NCBI GenBank assembly: GCA_020355945.1
Contig: CP070627.1
Location: 8,438,304-8,446,260 of the forward strand
Length of the DNA: 7,957 nucleotides
Direction: 5' to 3'
Source: Candidatus Aminicenantota bacterium
GTDB lineage: Bacteria; Acidobacteriota; Aminicenantia; UBA2199
Part shown: one piece after another, positions 1-5,898 of the stretch
How the letters are laid out: every line of letters begins with the position of its first letter
Position numbering within the stretch: position 1 is the first letter of the stretch
Notes under the pieces: model-generated
Seen by the model: only the letters and a program-made list of their open reading frames with translations
Databases searched by the model: none
What the model was told of the DNA's origin: nothing
Translations under genes and position numbers: made by a program

Positions 1-884
1 CCCAGCACGCCGGACATACACAAGAGTATGGTCCAGAGAAATACCAATATGCATCCCATCCAGATACCTCTTTTCAGGGCCCGGGTATTTTTATAAGTAA
101 GGGCGCCCAGCATGGCATGGGGCAGGCCTACAATAAAAAAGCCGGTCATACAGGCAATTGAAAAGGCAAAAGGCATTGAAAACCGGCCGCCCATGGTGGG
201 AGACAACAGGTTCATGTCATAAGATGACAGGATATCAGTGGACCTGTTGAATCCTCCCACATGAACCACTGTTCCGATAAACAGCAAAATACAGCCAGTG
301 GTAATGACAAAACCCTGGATTAGTGTTGCCAGGGAGGTTCCTCTCATGCCGCCCAGGACACAATAGATCAATACCACCACCGAACCAAAGGCCAGAGAGG
401 TCAAGTATTTCATCCCGGTCATTTGAGCGATTACCCTGGCTGCACCGACGAATTGGGTGGCCATATAGGGAATAAGAAAGACCGTCACCAATGCCGTTAA
501 TAAGATAATGATTGGTTTGCTTTGATACCTGGCCTTAAAGATATCAAGATAAGTAACCGCATTGACCCTGCGGGCAACAATACCGATGATAATACCGATA
601 GGGGCCAGCAGCAGCAAATTCATGAAAACCTGGAAATTGTTGATAAACACCCAGGAGTATCCGTACGCATAGGTCATACCCGGGCCGGCAATAAATGTGC
701 CAGCGCTGGCCAAACCACCGGCAATAATCATGGCCACCACGATCCCTCCCAGACCCCTGCCCGCTGCATAAAACTCCTCCTCATATCTGGCAATAGGAAC
801 CTTTTCTACGATTCGATAAGACCATAGACCAATGACAACTAACATGACCGTATAAGCCAGGAAAGAGATAATCGCCAGGTTCAC
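1..884 (-). CDS. panF: PanF-like sodium:solute symporter (SSS family), 3' end outside window
   Basis: Inner-membrane Na+-coupled symporter of the SSS family, most like the sodium/pantothenate symporter PanF. The first 294 residues are visible, about 60% of the 483-residue E. coli PanF. I translated the reverse complement and found it open to the window edge. Visible family signatures are EFYAAGRGLGG (residues 37-47, after TM1), a VLGGMRG segment (176-182) and GLPHAMLGALTYKN (253-266), which parallels GLPHTAVRCISYKD of PanF. Hydrophobic helices alternate throughout. The start is GTG at 884-882, preceded by AAAGGAGG seven to eight bases upstream; its GTGA overlaps the TGA stop of the upstream small gene, so the two are probably translationally coupled. 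The YhdT-type neighbour is what favours PanF over other SSS transporters. Substrate is inferred, not proven: proline, acetate or other solutes remain possible. Confidence 0.9.
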   Translation of the reverse strand, partial: MNLAIISFLAYTVMLVVIGLWSYRIVEKVPIARYEEEFYAAGRGLGGIVVAMIIAGGLASAGTFIAGPGMTYAYGYSWVFINNFQVFMNLLLLAPIGIIIGIVARRVNAVTYLDIFKARYQSKPIIILLTALVTVFLIPYMATQFVGAARVIAQMTGMKYLTSLAFGSVVVLIYCVLGGMRGTSLATLIQGFVITTGCILLFIGTVVHVGGFNRSTDILSSYDMNLLSPTMGGRFSMPFAFSIACMTGFFIVGLPHAMLGALTYKNTRALKRGIWMGCILVFLWTILLCMSGVL

Positions 885-1147
885 GATTCCTCCTTTGAAC
901 CGTCTTCTTCATCAGTCAGGGATATGTCAGGGATGAGTAATTCCACCACGATGATTAACATAATAACGAAAAAGAGGGGAACCACCAGGTTGGCGATTGC
1001 CACCCAGCCGGGCAATCCCCAGATGTAAGGTTTGATGCCCAGGGTATAGGTCAGGGACATCATGACTGCCAGGTAGACGCCAAAGTAAACCCAGGCCAGG
1101 ATAAAAATTTTTCTCGCTTCTTTTATTCTTTTGTCTTCGGTTTTCAT
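881..1147 (-). CDS. yhdT: YhdT/DUF997 family small membrane protein
   Basis: Small inner-membrane protein of 88 residues from the DUF997/YhdT family, which in E. coli lies directly upstream of panF. Its biochemical role is unknown; the constant pairing suggests an accessory subunit or assembly partner of the symporter. A basic N-terminus (KTEDKRIKEARK) leads into TM1 at about 13-36. A GLPGW turn (44-48) leads into TM2 at about 50-71, and the tail PDISLTDEED is acidic. E. coli YhdT has the same plan (GFPRW, then RDIPLEDDD). An in-frame stop lies four codons before the ATG at 1147-1145, so no longer start exists. The upstream Shine-Dalgarno is weak, in contrast to the strong one for the symporter. 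The TGA stop overlaps the symporter GTG by four bases, marking one operon. Confidence 0.9.
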   Translation of the reverse strand: MKTEDKRIKEARKIFILAWVYFGVYLAVMMSLTYTLGIKPYIWGLPGWVAIANLVVPLFFVIMLIIVVELLIPDISLTDEEDGSKEES

Positions 1148-1189
1148 TATTTGACCAATTTACCACATACAGGAATAGGTAACCGTAAG

Positions 1190-1219
1190 ATTTTATCATA
1201 TCTGAAAACAAAATATCAA
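1190..1219 (-). promoter_or_regulatory. Candidate sigma70-type promoter for the yhdT-panF operon
   Basis: On the minus strand, TTGATA (1219-1214) is followed after 18 bases by TAAAAT (1195-1190). A TG lies one base before the -10 box, giving an extended -10 (TGATAAAAT). The predicted transcript start near 1183 would give a leader of about 36 nt. The match is good, but it sits in AT-rich DNA where such matches arise by chance. Confidence 0.4.
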
Positions 1220-1248
1220 TTTAGATTTTAATTTTTTTTTTTTTGGTT

Positions 1249-1254
1249 TATAAT
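1249..1254 (+). promoter_or_regulatory. Candidate -10 box for the ATPase-hydrolase operon
   Basis: A perfect TATAAT lies 34 bases upstream of the ATPase start codon. It is preceded by a run of 13 T residues (1232-1244) in place of a recognisable -35 box; the sequence at -35 distance (TTTTAA) is weak. The T-tract could act as curved or UP-like DNA. The divergent yhdT promoter candidate lies within 30-60 bp, so the two units may compete or share control. Confidence 0.35.
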
Positions 1255-1288
1255 TTTATTTGTTTATTTTTTTGCGAAGGAGGTTTAC

Positions 1289-3700
1289 ATGAAAAAGGAC
1301 GGATTTTTTTACCTGGGAAAAGAATTTTCCCTGGAAAAGGATGAATTATCAGAACAGGAGTATTTATACGATGCATCTGATTTAACCACCCATGGGGTGG
1401 TGTTTGGTATGACCGGCAGTGGAAAGACCGGTCTTTGCCTGGACCTGTTGGAAGAGGCACTTAATGAGGAAATACCGGTGATTATTGTAGACCCCAAGGG
1501 TGATGTCGCTAACCTGGCCCTGGTTTTCCCGGATCAATCGCCGGAGGATTTCAAGAAATGGGTGTCTCCGGCTCAAGCCCAAAGAGAGGGAAAAGACCTT
1601 GATACCTATGCGGCAGAGACAGCGGAAAAATGGAAAAAGGGGTTAAATTCCTGGGGAATCAACCGGGAGGATATTTTACCTTTGCAGCAAAAGATGGATT
1701 TACGGATTTTCACCCCTGGTTCGTCCGCCGGTATGCCGGTGAGTATTATCCAGGGATTTAAAGCCCCCGGGGCTGAGCTGGCCCGGGATGAGGAAGGTAT
1801 GTTGGAAAAAATACGCAACACTGTATCCGCACTTCTTTCGTTGTTGGGGATTAGTGCTGACCCCCTGAACAGCCAACCCCACATATTGATTTCCAATATC
1901 ATCGATCATTACTGGCGATTGGGTAGGGACCTTTCATTGGAAGAGCTGATTATCAATATTCAAAAGCCGCCCTTTCAAAGATTGGGGGTTTTCGAGGTCA
2001 ACCAATTGATGGATGAAAAGGAACGGGTGGAATTGGCCTTCAAAATCAATAATATAGTGGCTGCTCCCAGTTTTCGTTTCTGGAAAACCGGGATGCCCCT
2101 CTCGGCCGGGCGTTTATTTGAAAAAAGAGAAGGCAAGGTACCGGTAAATATTTTTTATATTGCCCATCTCAATGACAATGAGCGGATGTTTTTTCTCAGC
2201 CTGCTTTTGAACGACATTGTTGATTGGATCAGGAAGCAGCCGGGTGCTACGGATCTCAAATACCTCTTTTACATGGATGAAATATATGGTTACCTTCCCC
2301 CTTATCCGCAAAATCCTCCCTCTAAGAATCCCTTGATGATTTTAATGAAGCAGGCCAGGGCGTTTGGGCTGGGTGTGGTCCTGGTTACCCAGAATCCTAA
2401 AGATATTGATTACAAAGCCCTTACCAATACCGGCACCTGGTTTATTGGCAAACTCCAGGCTGAAATGGACCGGGAGAGGGTGATGGAAGGGCTGCGGGGT
2501 ATATTGGATGCTTCCGGAGACAGCCTGGACACAACAGAAATAAATAACCTCCTGTCTTCATTGAAAAAAAGGGTTTTTTTGGTGAAGAATGTTCATGAGT
2601 CAGGGGTCAAGTTATTCCAGACCCGTTGGGCGATTTCCTATTTGGCCGGACCATTGACCCGGGAGCAGATCAAAGATTTGGCAGGTGTTGGTGCAGCGCA
2701 GGTTCCCCCGCATGTACCTTCCTTTGCGCCTCCGCCTCCACCATCATCTGTGCCTCCGCCCATTCCAACGGCGGGACCGCCTCCTGTACCACCGTCTATG
2801 CCGACACGGTCCGACCTCCTGCCCTATGCACCCCAGCCAGATACACCGATAGAGTATCTTTATGAAAGTTCAGCCGATTCCCGGGGTAAATTCTATTCCC
2901 CATATCTTTATTTACAGGGGGAGGTGATTTTTGATGACAACCAGTTGGGAGTTTATGTGCGAAAGAAATACTTTACCTCTGTCCCCATGGAAGCAAACAT
3001 TGATTGGCGTGAGTCGAAACTGGAGGAAACTGAAGTTGAATACTCATCAGAGCCCGACCCTGGGGTCATGGGTTATGAAACCCTCAAAACCAAATTGAAT
3101 TACTCGGGGCTGCGGAGGATGCAGTCGTCATTTAAGAATTATTTGTTCTCCCAGCAGGTTCTGTCATTATTGATTAATCGGGATTTAAAATTGGTTTCGG
3201 AGGTGGATGAAAGCGAAGAGTCCTTTCGCACCAGGTGCAGGGAAGTAGTGGAGAAGATGATCGATAAAGAGATTGAAAAACTGAAAGACACCTATGAGCG
3301 TAAAATTGAACGGTTGGAAGACCGGATTGAAAGGGAAAAACTAAAAGTCCAGAGGCTTAAAAAAGAAGCCAGGTCCAAACGGAGCGAAGAATTTCTTTCC
3401 ATTGGCGAGTCTGTGCTGGGTGTGTTGTTAGGGGGCAAGTCTGTCAGGGGATTAGCTACTGCCGCCCGGAGGAGGCGTTCCACTTCCAGTGCTTCCGATC
3501 GAGTGAAATTAGGCAAGACCAAATTATCTCAATTGGAAGAGGATATTTTGCAGTTGCAAGAGGAGTTGGAAGATAAGATCGCGGATATTGAAGATAAGTA
3601 TTATGAGAAAGCGGATAAGGTAGAACCCTTTGACGTCCGGCTGGAAAAGGAGGATATCATCATATCCCGGCAATCCCTCCTGTGGAAATTAAAACAATAA
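1289..3700 (+). CDS. HerA/FtsK-superfamily ATPase with proline-rich linker and coiled-coil tail
   Basis: Probable cytoplasmic DNA-translocase-type ATPase of 803 residues, related to the DUF87/HerA group. The ATPase core spans about 1-460: Walker A GMTGSGKT (40-47), the IIVDPKGDV strand (65-73), Walker B LFYMDE (326-331) with the catalytic Asp-Glu pair, a VTQNPKDID sensor segment (366-374), and a FQTRWAISYLAGPLTR block (443-458) holding a likely arginine finger. Walker A starts at residue 40, so the N-terminal HAS-barrel of classical HerA is absent. A low-complexity proline-rich linker covers 473-516. The C-terminal part has charged coiled coils at about 650-697 and 743-778, flanking a small-residue hydrophobic stretch (GESVLGVLLGG, 706-716) and an RRRR cluster. 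The start is set by AAGGAGG at 1277-1283, five bases before the ATG. No NurA nuclease gene is adjacent. The stop lies inside the following hydrolase ORF, suggesting an operon. The cellular role is unknown; defence or DNA processing are possibilities only. Confidence 0.88.
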   Translation: MKKDGFFYLGKEFSLEKDELSEQEYLYDASDLTTHGVVFGMTGSGKTGLCLDLLEEALNEEIPVIIVDPKGDVANLALVFPDQSPEDFKKWVSPAQAQREGKDLDTYAAETAEKWKKGLNSWGINREDILPLQQKMDLRIFTPGSSAGMPVSIIQGFKAPGAELARDEEGMLEKIRNTVSALLSLLGISADPLNSQPHILISNIIDHYWRLGRDLSLEELIINIQKPPFQRLGVFEVNQLMDEKERVELAFKINNIVAAPSFRFWKTGMPLSAGRLFEKREGKVPVNIFYIAHLNDNERMFFLSLLLNDIVDWIRKQPGATDLKYLFYMDEIYGYLPPYPQNPPSKNPLMILMKQARAFGLGVVLVTQNPKDIDYKALTNTGTWFIGKLQAEMDRERVMEGLRGILDASGDSLDTTEINNLLSSLKKRVFLVKNVHESGVKLFQTRWAISYLAGPLTREQIKDLAGVGAAQVPPHVPSFAPPPPPSSVPPPIPTAGPPPVPPSMPTRSDLLPYAPQPDTPIEYLYESSADSRGKFYSPYLYLQGEVIFDDNQLGVYVRKKYFTSVPMEANIDWRESKLEETEVEYSSEPDPGVMGYETLKTKLNYSGLRRMQSSFKNYLFSQQVLSLLINRDLKLVSEVDESEESFRTRCREVVEKMIDKEIEKLKDTYERKIERLEDRIEREKLKVQRLKKEARSKRSEEFLSIGESVLGVLLGGKSVRGLATAARRRRSTSSASDRVKLGKTKLSQLEEDILQLQEELEDKIADIEDKYYEKADKVEPFDVRLEKEDIIISRQSLLWKLKQ

Positions 3701-4548
3701 AAATGGATTCACTGTCCCAATATTGCAGCCCGGGTTCGACATTCAAGGAAGAGATGGTTCCCGTTTCTCCCAATGTCTCACTCCGTGTGATCACATTCTC
3801 GCCGTCCCAACCCCGGGAGAACCCTGCCCTCGTCTTCGTCCCCGGCTGGGTCTCCCTGATGGCGGGATGGAGAGAAGTTCTCCTGGAGATGACCAGGGAT
3901 TTTCATGTGTATTATATCGAAACCAGGGAGAAGATCACATCAAAAGTGAGAGGAAAAGTCGATTACAGCCTGGAATCTATTGGGAAAGAGATCTCTGCCC
4001 TGGTATCTCACTTCAGCCTGGAGAGTCGGGGCTACATACTCTTCGGAAGTTCCCTGGGGGCAACGGCCATCCTCGAATCCAGCCGGTTCCTGGAAACCGA
4101 TCCCCTCTGTCTTGTCTTAATTGCACCCAACGCTGTCTTCCGCATACCAAAATTCTATTTGTTTATTATTCGGATTTTAAGCCCCAGGTTTTACCTGGTA
4201 CTTAAACCCGTCGTCAAATGGTACCTCAAAACCTTTCGATTGGATACGGACACAGACTATGCCCAATACGAAAAGTATTGTCATGCCCTGGATGCCGCTG
4301 ATCCCTGGAAACTTAAGAAAGCTGCCATTGCCTTTTCCAGATATGAAGTTTGGAACTTATTAGCGGATATTGATTACCCTACGCTAATCATCGGCGCCTC
4401 CGGGGATACCCTGCACGAGCCGGAAAACCTTAAAAAGATGGCATCAATCATGAGGCACGCAGCCTATCTCGACCTGGAAACCAACAAGCTGACCCACAGC
4501 AGCGGCATGGTCCGGGAGATGCGGAAGTATATTGCCCAGTTGAAGTAA
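3682..4548 (+). CDS. Alpha/beta-hydrolase fold protein
   Basis: Predicted soluble alpha/beta-hydrolase, 288 residues from the GTG at 3682, or 281 from the ATG at 3703. The complete catalytic layout is visible: FVPGW near residues 52-56 (oxyanion-hole strand), the nucleophile elbow GSSLG (122-126, Ser124), a candidate acid Asp242 in GASGDTLHEP, and a candidate His272 in LTHSSG. A hydrophobic cap-like segment rich in Phe, Tyr and Leu (about 155-185) may bind a lipophilic substrate. The GTG start overlaps the ATPase by 19 bp; the ATG start follows the ATPase stop by two bases. Neither has a clear ribosome site, so translation probably depends on coupling. A strong AAGGAGG lies at 3647-3653, but no ATG, GTG or TTG in this frame follows within usable distance. 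The gene lacks a signal peptide. Esterase, lipase or thioesterase activity cannot be told apart. Its last 85 bp are antisense to the next gene. Confidence 0.85.
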   Translation: MEIKTIKMDSLSQYCSPGSTFKEEMVPVSPNVSLRVITFSPSQPRENPALVFVPGWVSLMAGWREVLLEMTRDFHVYYIETREKITSKVRGKVDYSLESIGKEISALVSHFSLESRGYILFGSSLGATAILESSRFLETDPLCLVLIAPNAVFRIPKFYLFIIRILSPRFYLVLKPVVKWYLKTFRLDTDTDYAQYEKYCHALDAADPWKLKKAAIAFSRYEVWNLLADIDYPTLIIGASGDTLHEPENLKKMASIMRHAAYLDLETNKLTHSSGMVREMRKYIAQLK

Positions 4549-5456
4549 TCTTTAATGGTGGGCTGGTTGGTGGTTTTCCCGTCCCAACCGGCAATACGGG
4601 CCATTAGCCACCAGGTGGCCCTTCCTTTAAGAATGCAGTTAAGTCTCCGGGAATGGGCGCAGGACCCGCAGGCAGTCGCCAGTCCTGTCAATTTACTGTC
4701 CGGGTTGGCAGCCATCCATTCATCTGCCCAATTGCCGCCTGAATAATTGCAGGTATCATCAGCTCCAAGGTCCAGGAAGCAGTTACCATCCGGGTCATAA
4801 CTCTCTATATCTGCAAAATCGAAAAGTACTTTATTATTAGCCAGGCACCAGGCACGAATCTGGTTGTTTCTTATGTGCAAATTGCCACTGGCGCCAGTGC
4901 CGTCCAGGTGACCGGTCATATAAACGAAGGTCACACCCGGGTAATCTTGTTCAAGTCTGTCCATCAGGGTTAGATAGGTATTAATATCCGCTTGAGTGGC
5001 ACTGCTGACTTGACCGCACCAGGACCACATCACTACATTCCGATCGCTGCCCGCACCATTTAAATAATCACGAATCCCGGCTTCCCACTCGGTGCGATTG
5101 GCATTGCCCGGGTCACCGCAGGGGGTATAGTTGGCAATAGAAAGCACATCCACTAAAATGGCACCATTGGTATTGAAATCATAAAGATTCCCGCTCCCGG
5201 GGTCCTTCATCAAGGCTGTCATCCCGGTGATCAACTGGCTCCCGTGAGAGGTGTGAGCACAACTGCAGCAGAGTGCATTTTTAGCAGCATTAATCCAGGA
5301 CCCCGGGATCAGGAATATATCCGTACAATTGTGGTCAATAATAATCGGCTGGGAATGGGAATAAAGTGGCATGGTTAAACAACTACCTATAAACAAAACA
5401 AACAGGACAAATATCCATTCACCTGATGTTCTTGAGAATATTCCCGGACGTCTCAT
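4464..5456 (-). CDS. Exported Cys-rich protein with HTSHGS motif, possibly SGNH-hydrolase-like
   Basis: Secreted or periplasmic protein of 330 residues. The function is unproven; the motif layout recalls SGNH/GDSL-type hydrolases, but I cannot place the catalytic residues. The N-terminus is a signal peptide: basic MRRPGIFSR, then a hydrophobic core at 14-25. It ends either at a weak lipobox-like IGSC (Cys26) or after SHSQ near 36. Distinctive blocks are AHTSHGSQLITGM (67-79), VMWSWCG (142-148), YMTGHLDG (179-186), DFADIESYDPDGN (213-225) and CGSCAHSRRLNC (263-274). The many cysteines suggest disulfides or a metal site. I recall similar uncharacterised proteins ending close to the RIAGWDG block (287-293). 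Here about 37 further residues continue antisense to the hydrolase gene and look unstructured. The start is supported by AAGGAG at 5468-5463, six bases upstream of the ATG. It appears to be transcribed alone and faces the hydrolase gene tail to tail. Confidence 0.8.
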   Translation of the reverse strand: MRRPGIFSRTSGEWIFVLFVLFIGSCLTMPLYSHSQPIIIDHNCTDIFLIPGSWINAAKNALCCSCAHTSHGSQLITGMTALMKDPGSGNLYDFNTNGAILVDVLSIANYTPCGDPGNANRTEWEAGIRDYLNGAGSDRNVVMWSWCGQVSSATQADINTYLTLMDRLEQDYPGVTFVYMTGHLDGTGASGNLHIRNNQIRAWCLANNKVLFDFADIESYDPDGNCFLDLGADDTCNYSGGNWADEWMAANPDSKLTGLATACGSCAHSRRLNCILKGRATWWLMARIAGWDGKTTNQPTIKDYFNWAIYFRISRTMPLLWVSLLVSRSR

Positions 5457-5501
5457 TAGCCTCTCCTTTTTTCAATAAATCTTTTTAATATACTCATTTT
5501 T

Positions 5502-5543
5502 TTTCTCGTTTCTCTTTGCACTTTGCATTGAACATTGAAGATA
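5502..5543. repeat. Degenerate 7-nt-phased tandem array
   Basis: Six consecutive heptamers can be read in strict 7-nt phase, in three near-identical pairs: TTTCTCG and TTTCTCT, TTGCACT and TTGCATT, GAACATT and GAAGATA. It begins 46 bp upstream of the minus-strand start codon at 5456, so it lies in the leader or promoter of that gene. The pattern resembles the heptameric intergenic tandem repeats (STRR type) known from cyanobacteria and some other bacteria. Slipped-strand duplication followed by divergence would produce the paired pattern. Confidence 0.55.
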
Positions 5544-5671
5544 GGAAGCAATTTCTTTTCCAGGATAACAATTATTTACAATTTTTTTTAAAAAAACGTG
5601 AATTTATTGTCGATTAGCTTTTCATTCTACCCGGGCACATCCCTTCTTATCCTTTGCCAACGGATGTTTTA

Positions 5672-5747
5672 GTGGTGACTGCCCCACATTGGCATGCATG
5701 TGACCACCCGGGACTCAGTGGTATAAAAAAACGGTGAAGAGTCCGGG
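5672..5747 (+). other. Overlapping inverted repeats, possible leader structure
   Basis: ACCAC at 5703-5707 can pair with GTGGT at 5672-5676 or with GTGGT at 5718-5722, so these hairpins exclude each other. CCCGGGACTC (5707-5716) can also pair with GAGTCCGGG (5739-5747), giving a nine-pair stem with one bulged G and a 22-nt loop. The palindrome CATGCATG lies at 5693-5700. No T-run follows the long stem, so it is not an ordinary intrinsic terminator. Whether it is transcribed is unknown. Confidence 0.35.
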
Positions 5748-5817
5748 AATGTCAAGGAAAAGGTTTACAAAGTGTAAAGTTGTTCAATTAAGAAAAAAAG
5801 TTGCCTGTCACTTTTCC

Positions 5818-5846
5818 TTGATTTTTAAGGATATTTATTATACCAT
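5818..5846 (+). promoter_or_regulatory. Weak promoter candidate for the beta-propeller gene
   Basis: TTGATT (5818-5823) and TACCAT (5841-5846) are 17 bases apart, each matching four of six consensus positions. Transcription would begin near 5853, which fits the start codons at 5899 or 5917 but not the GTG at 5734. The surrounding DNA is AT-rich, so chance matches are likely. Confidence 0.2.
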
Positions 5847-5898
5847 ATTTCCTGATGTAATCATTTTTATTTCATTAAGAATAGCGAAGAGTTTCTTT

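Larger units (their letters stand above)
5457..5898. other. AT-rich intergenic region between two divergent genes
   Basis: This 440-bp gap separates the minus-strand exported protein from the plus-strand beta-propeller protein, so promoters for both should lie here. Contents seen: a heptamer-phased degenerate tandem array (5502-5543), a T8A7 tract (5582-5596), a cluster of overlapping inverted repeats (5672-5747) and a weak promoter candidate (5818-5846). A reading frame continuous with the beta-propeller gene is open from a GTG at 5734. Its product there is Lys/Phe/Ile-rich, unlike a signal or anchor, and I do not regard it as coding. I see no RNA gene in this gap. Confidence 0.6.

Noticed and set aside
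522..827. Plus-strand open frame of 101 codons inside the symporter region
   Set aside because: It is antisense to a well-supported SSS symporter frame, has no ribosome site and a low-complexity hydrophilic product.
927..1211. Minus-strand frame of 94 codons overlapping yhdT
   Set aside because: It is the shifted frame of yhdT; its product lacks the two clean helices and the YhdT family pattern.
1232..1244. T-run as an intrinsic terminator
   Set aside because: No GC-rich hairpin precedes it on either strand, and it lies between divergent gene starts.
2626..2865. Plus-strand frame of 79 codons in the proline-rich part of the ATPase gene
   Set aside because: It is a frame-shifted reading of the CCN-rich linker, giving Ala/Cys/Ser-rich low complexity.
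1289..3700. Classical HerA-NurA DNA-repair pair
   Set aside because: The HAS-barrel is absent and no NurA-type nuclease gene is adjacent.
5734..5898. GTG start at 5734 for the beta-propeller protein
   Set aside because: No ribosome site, a Lys/Phe/Ile-rich product in front of a normal basic-plus-TM anchor, and overlap with the inverted repeats. The start at 5899 or 5917 fits better.
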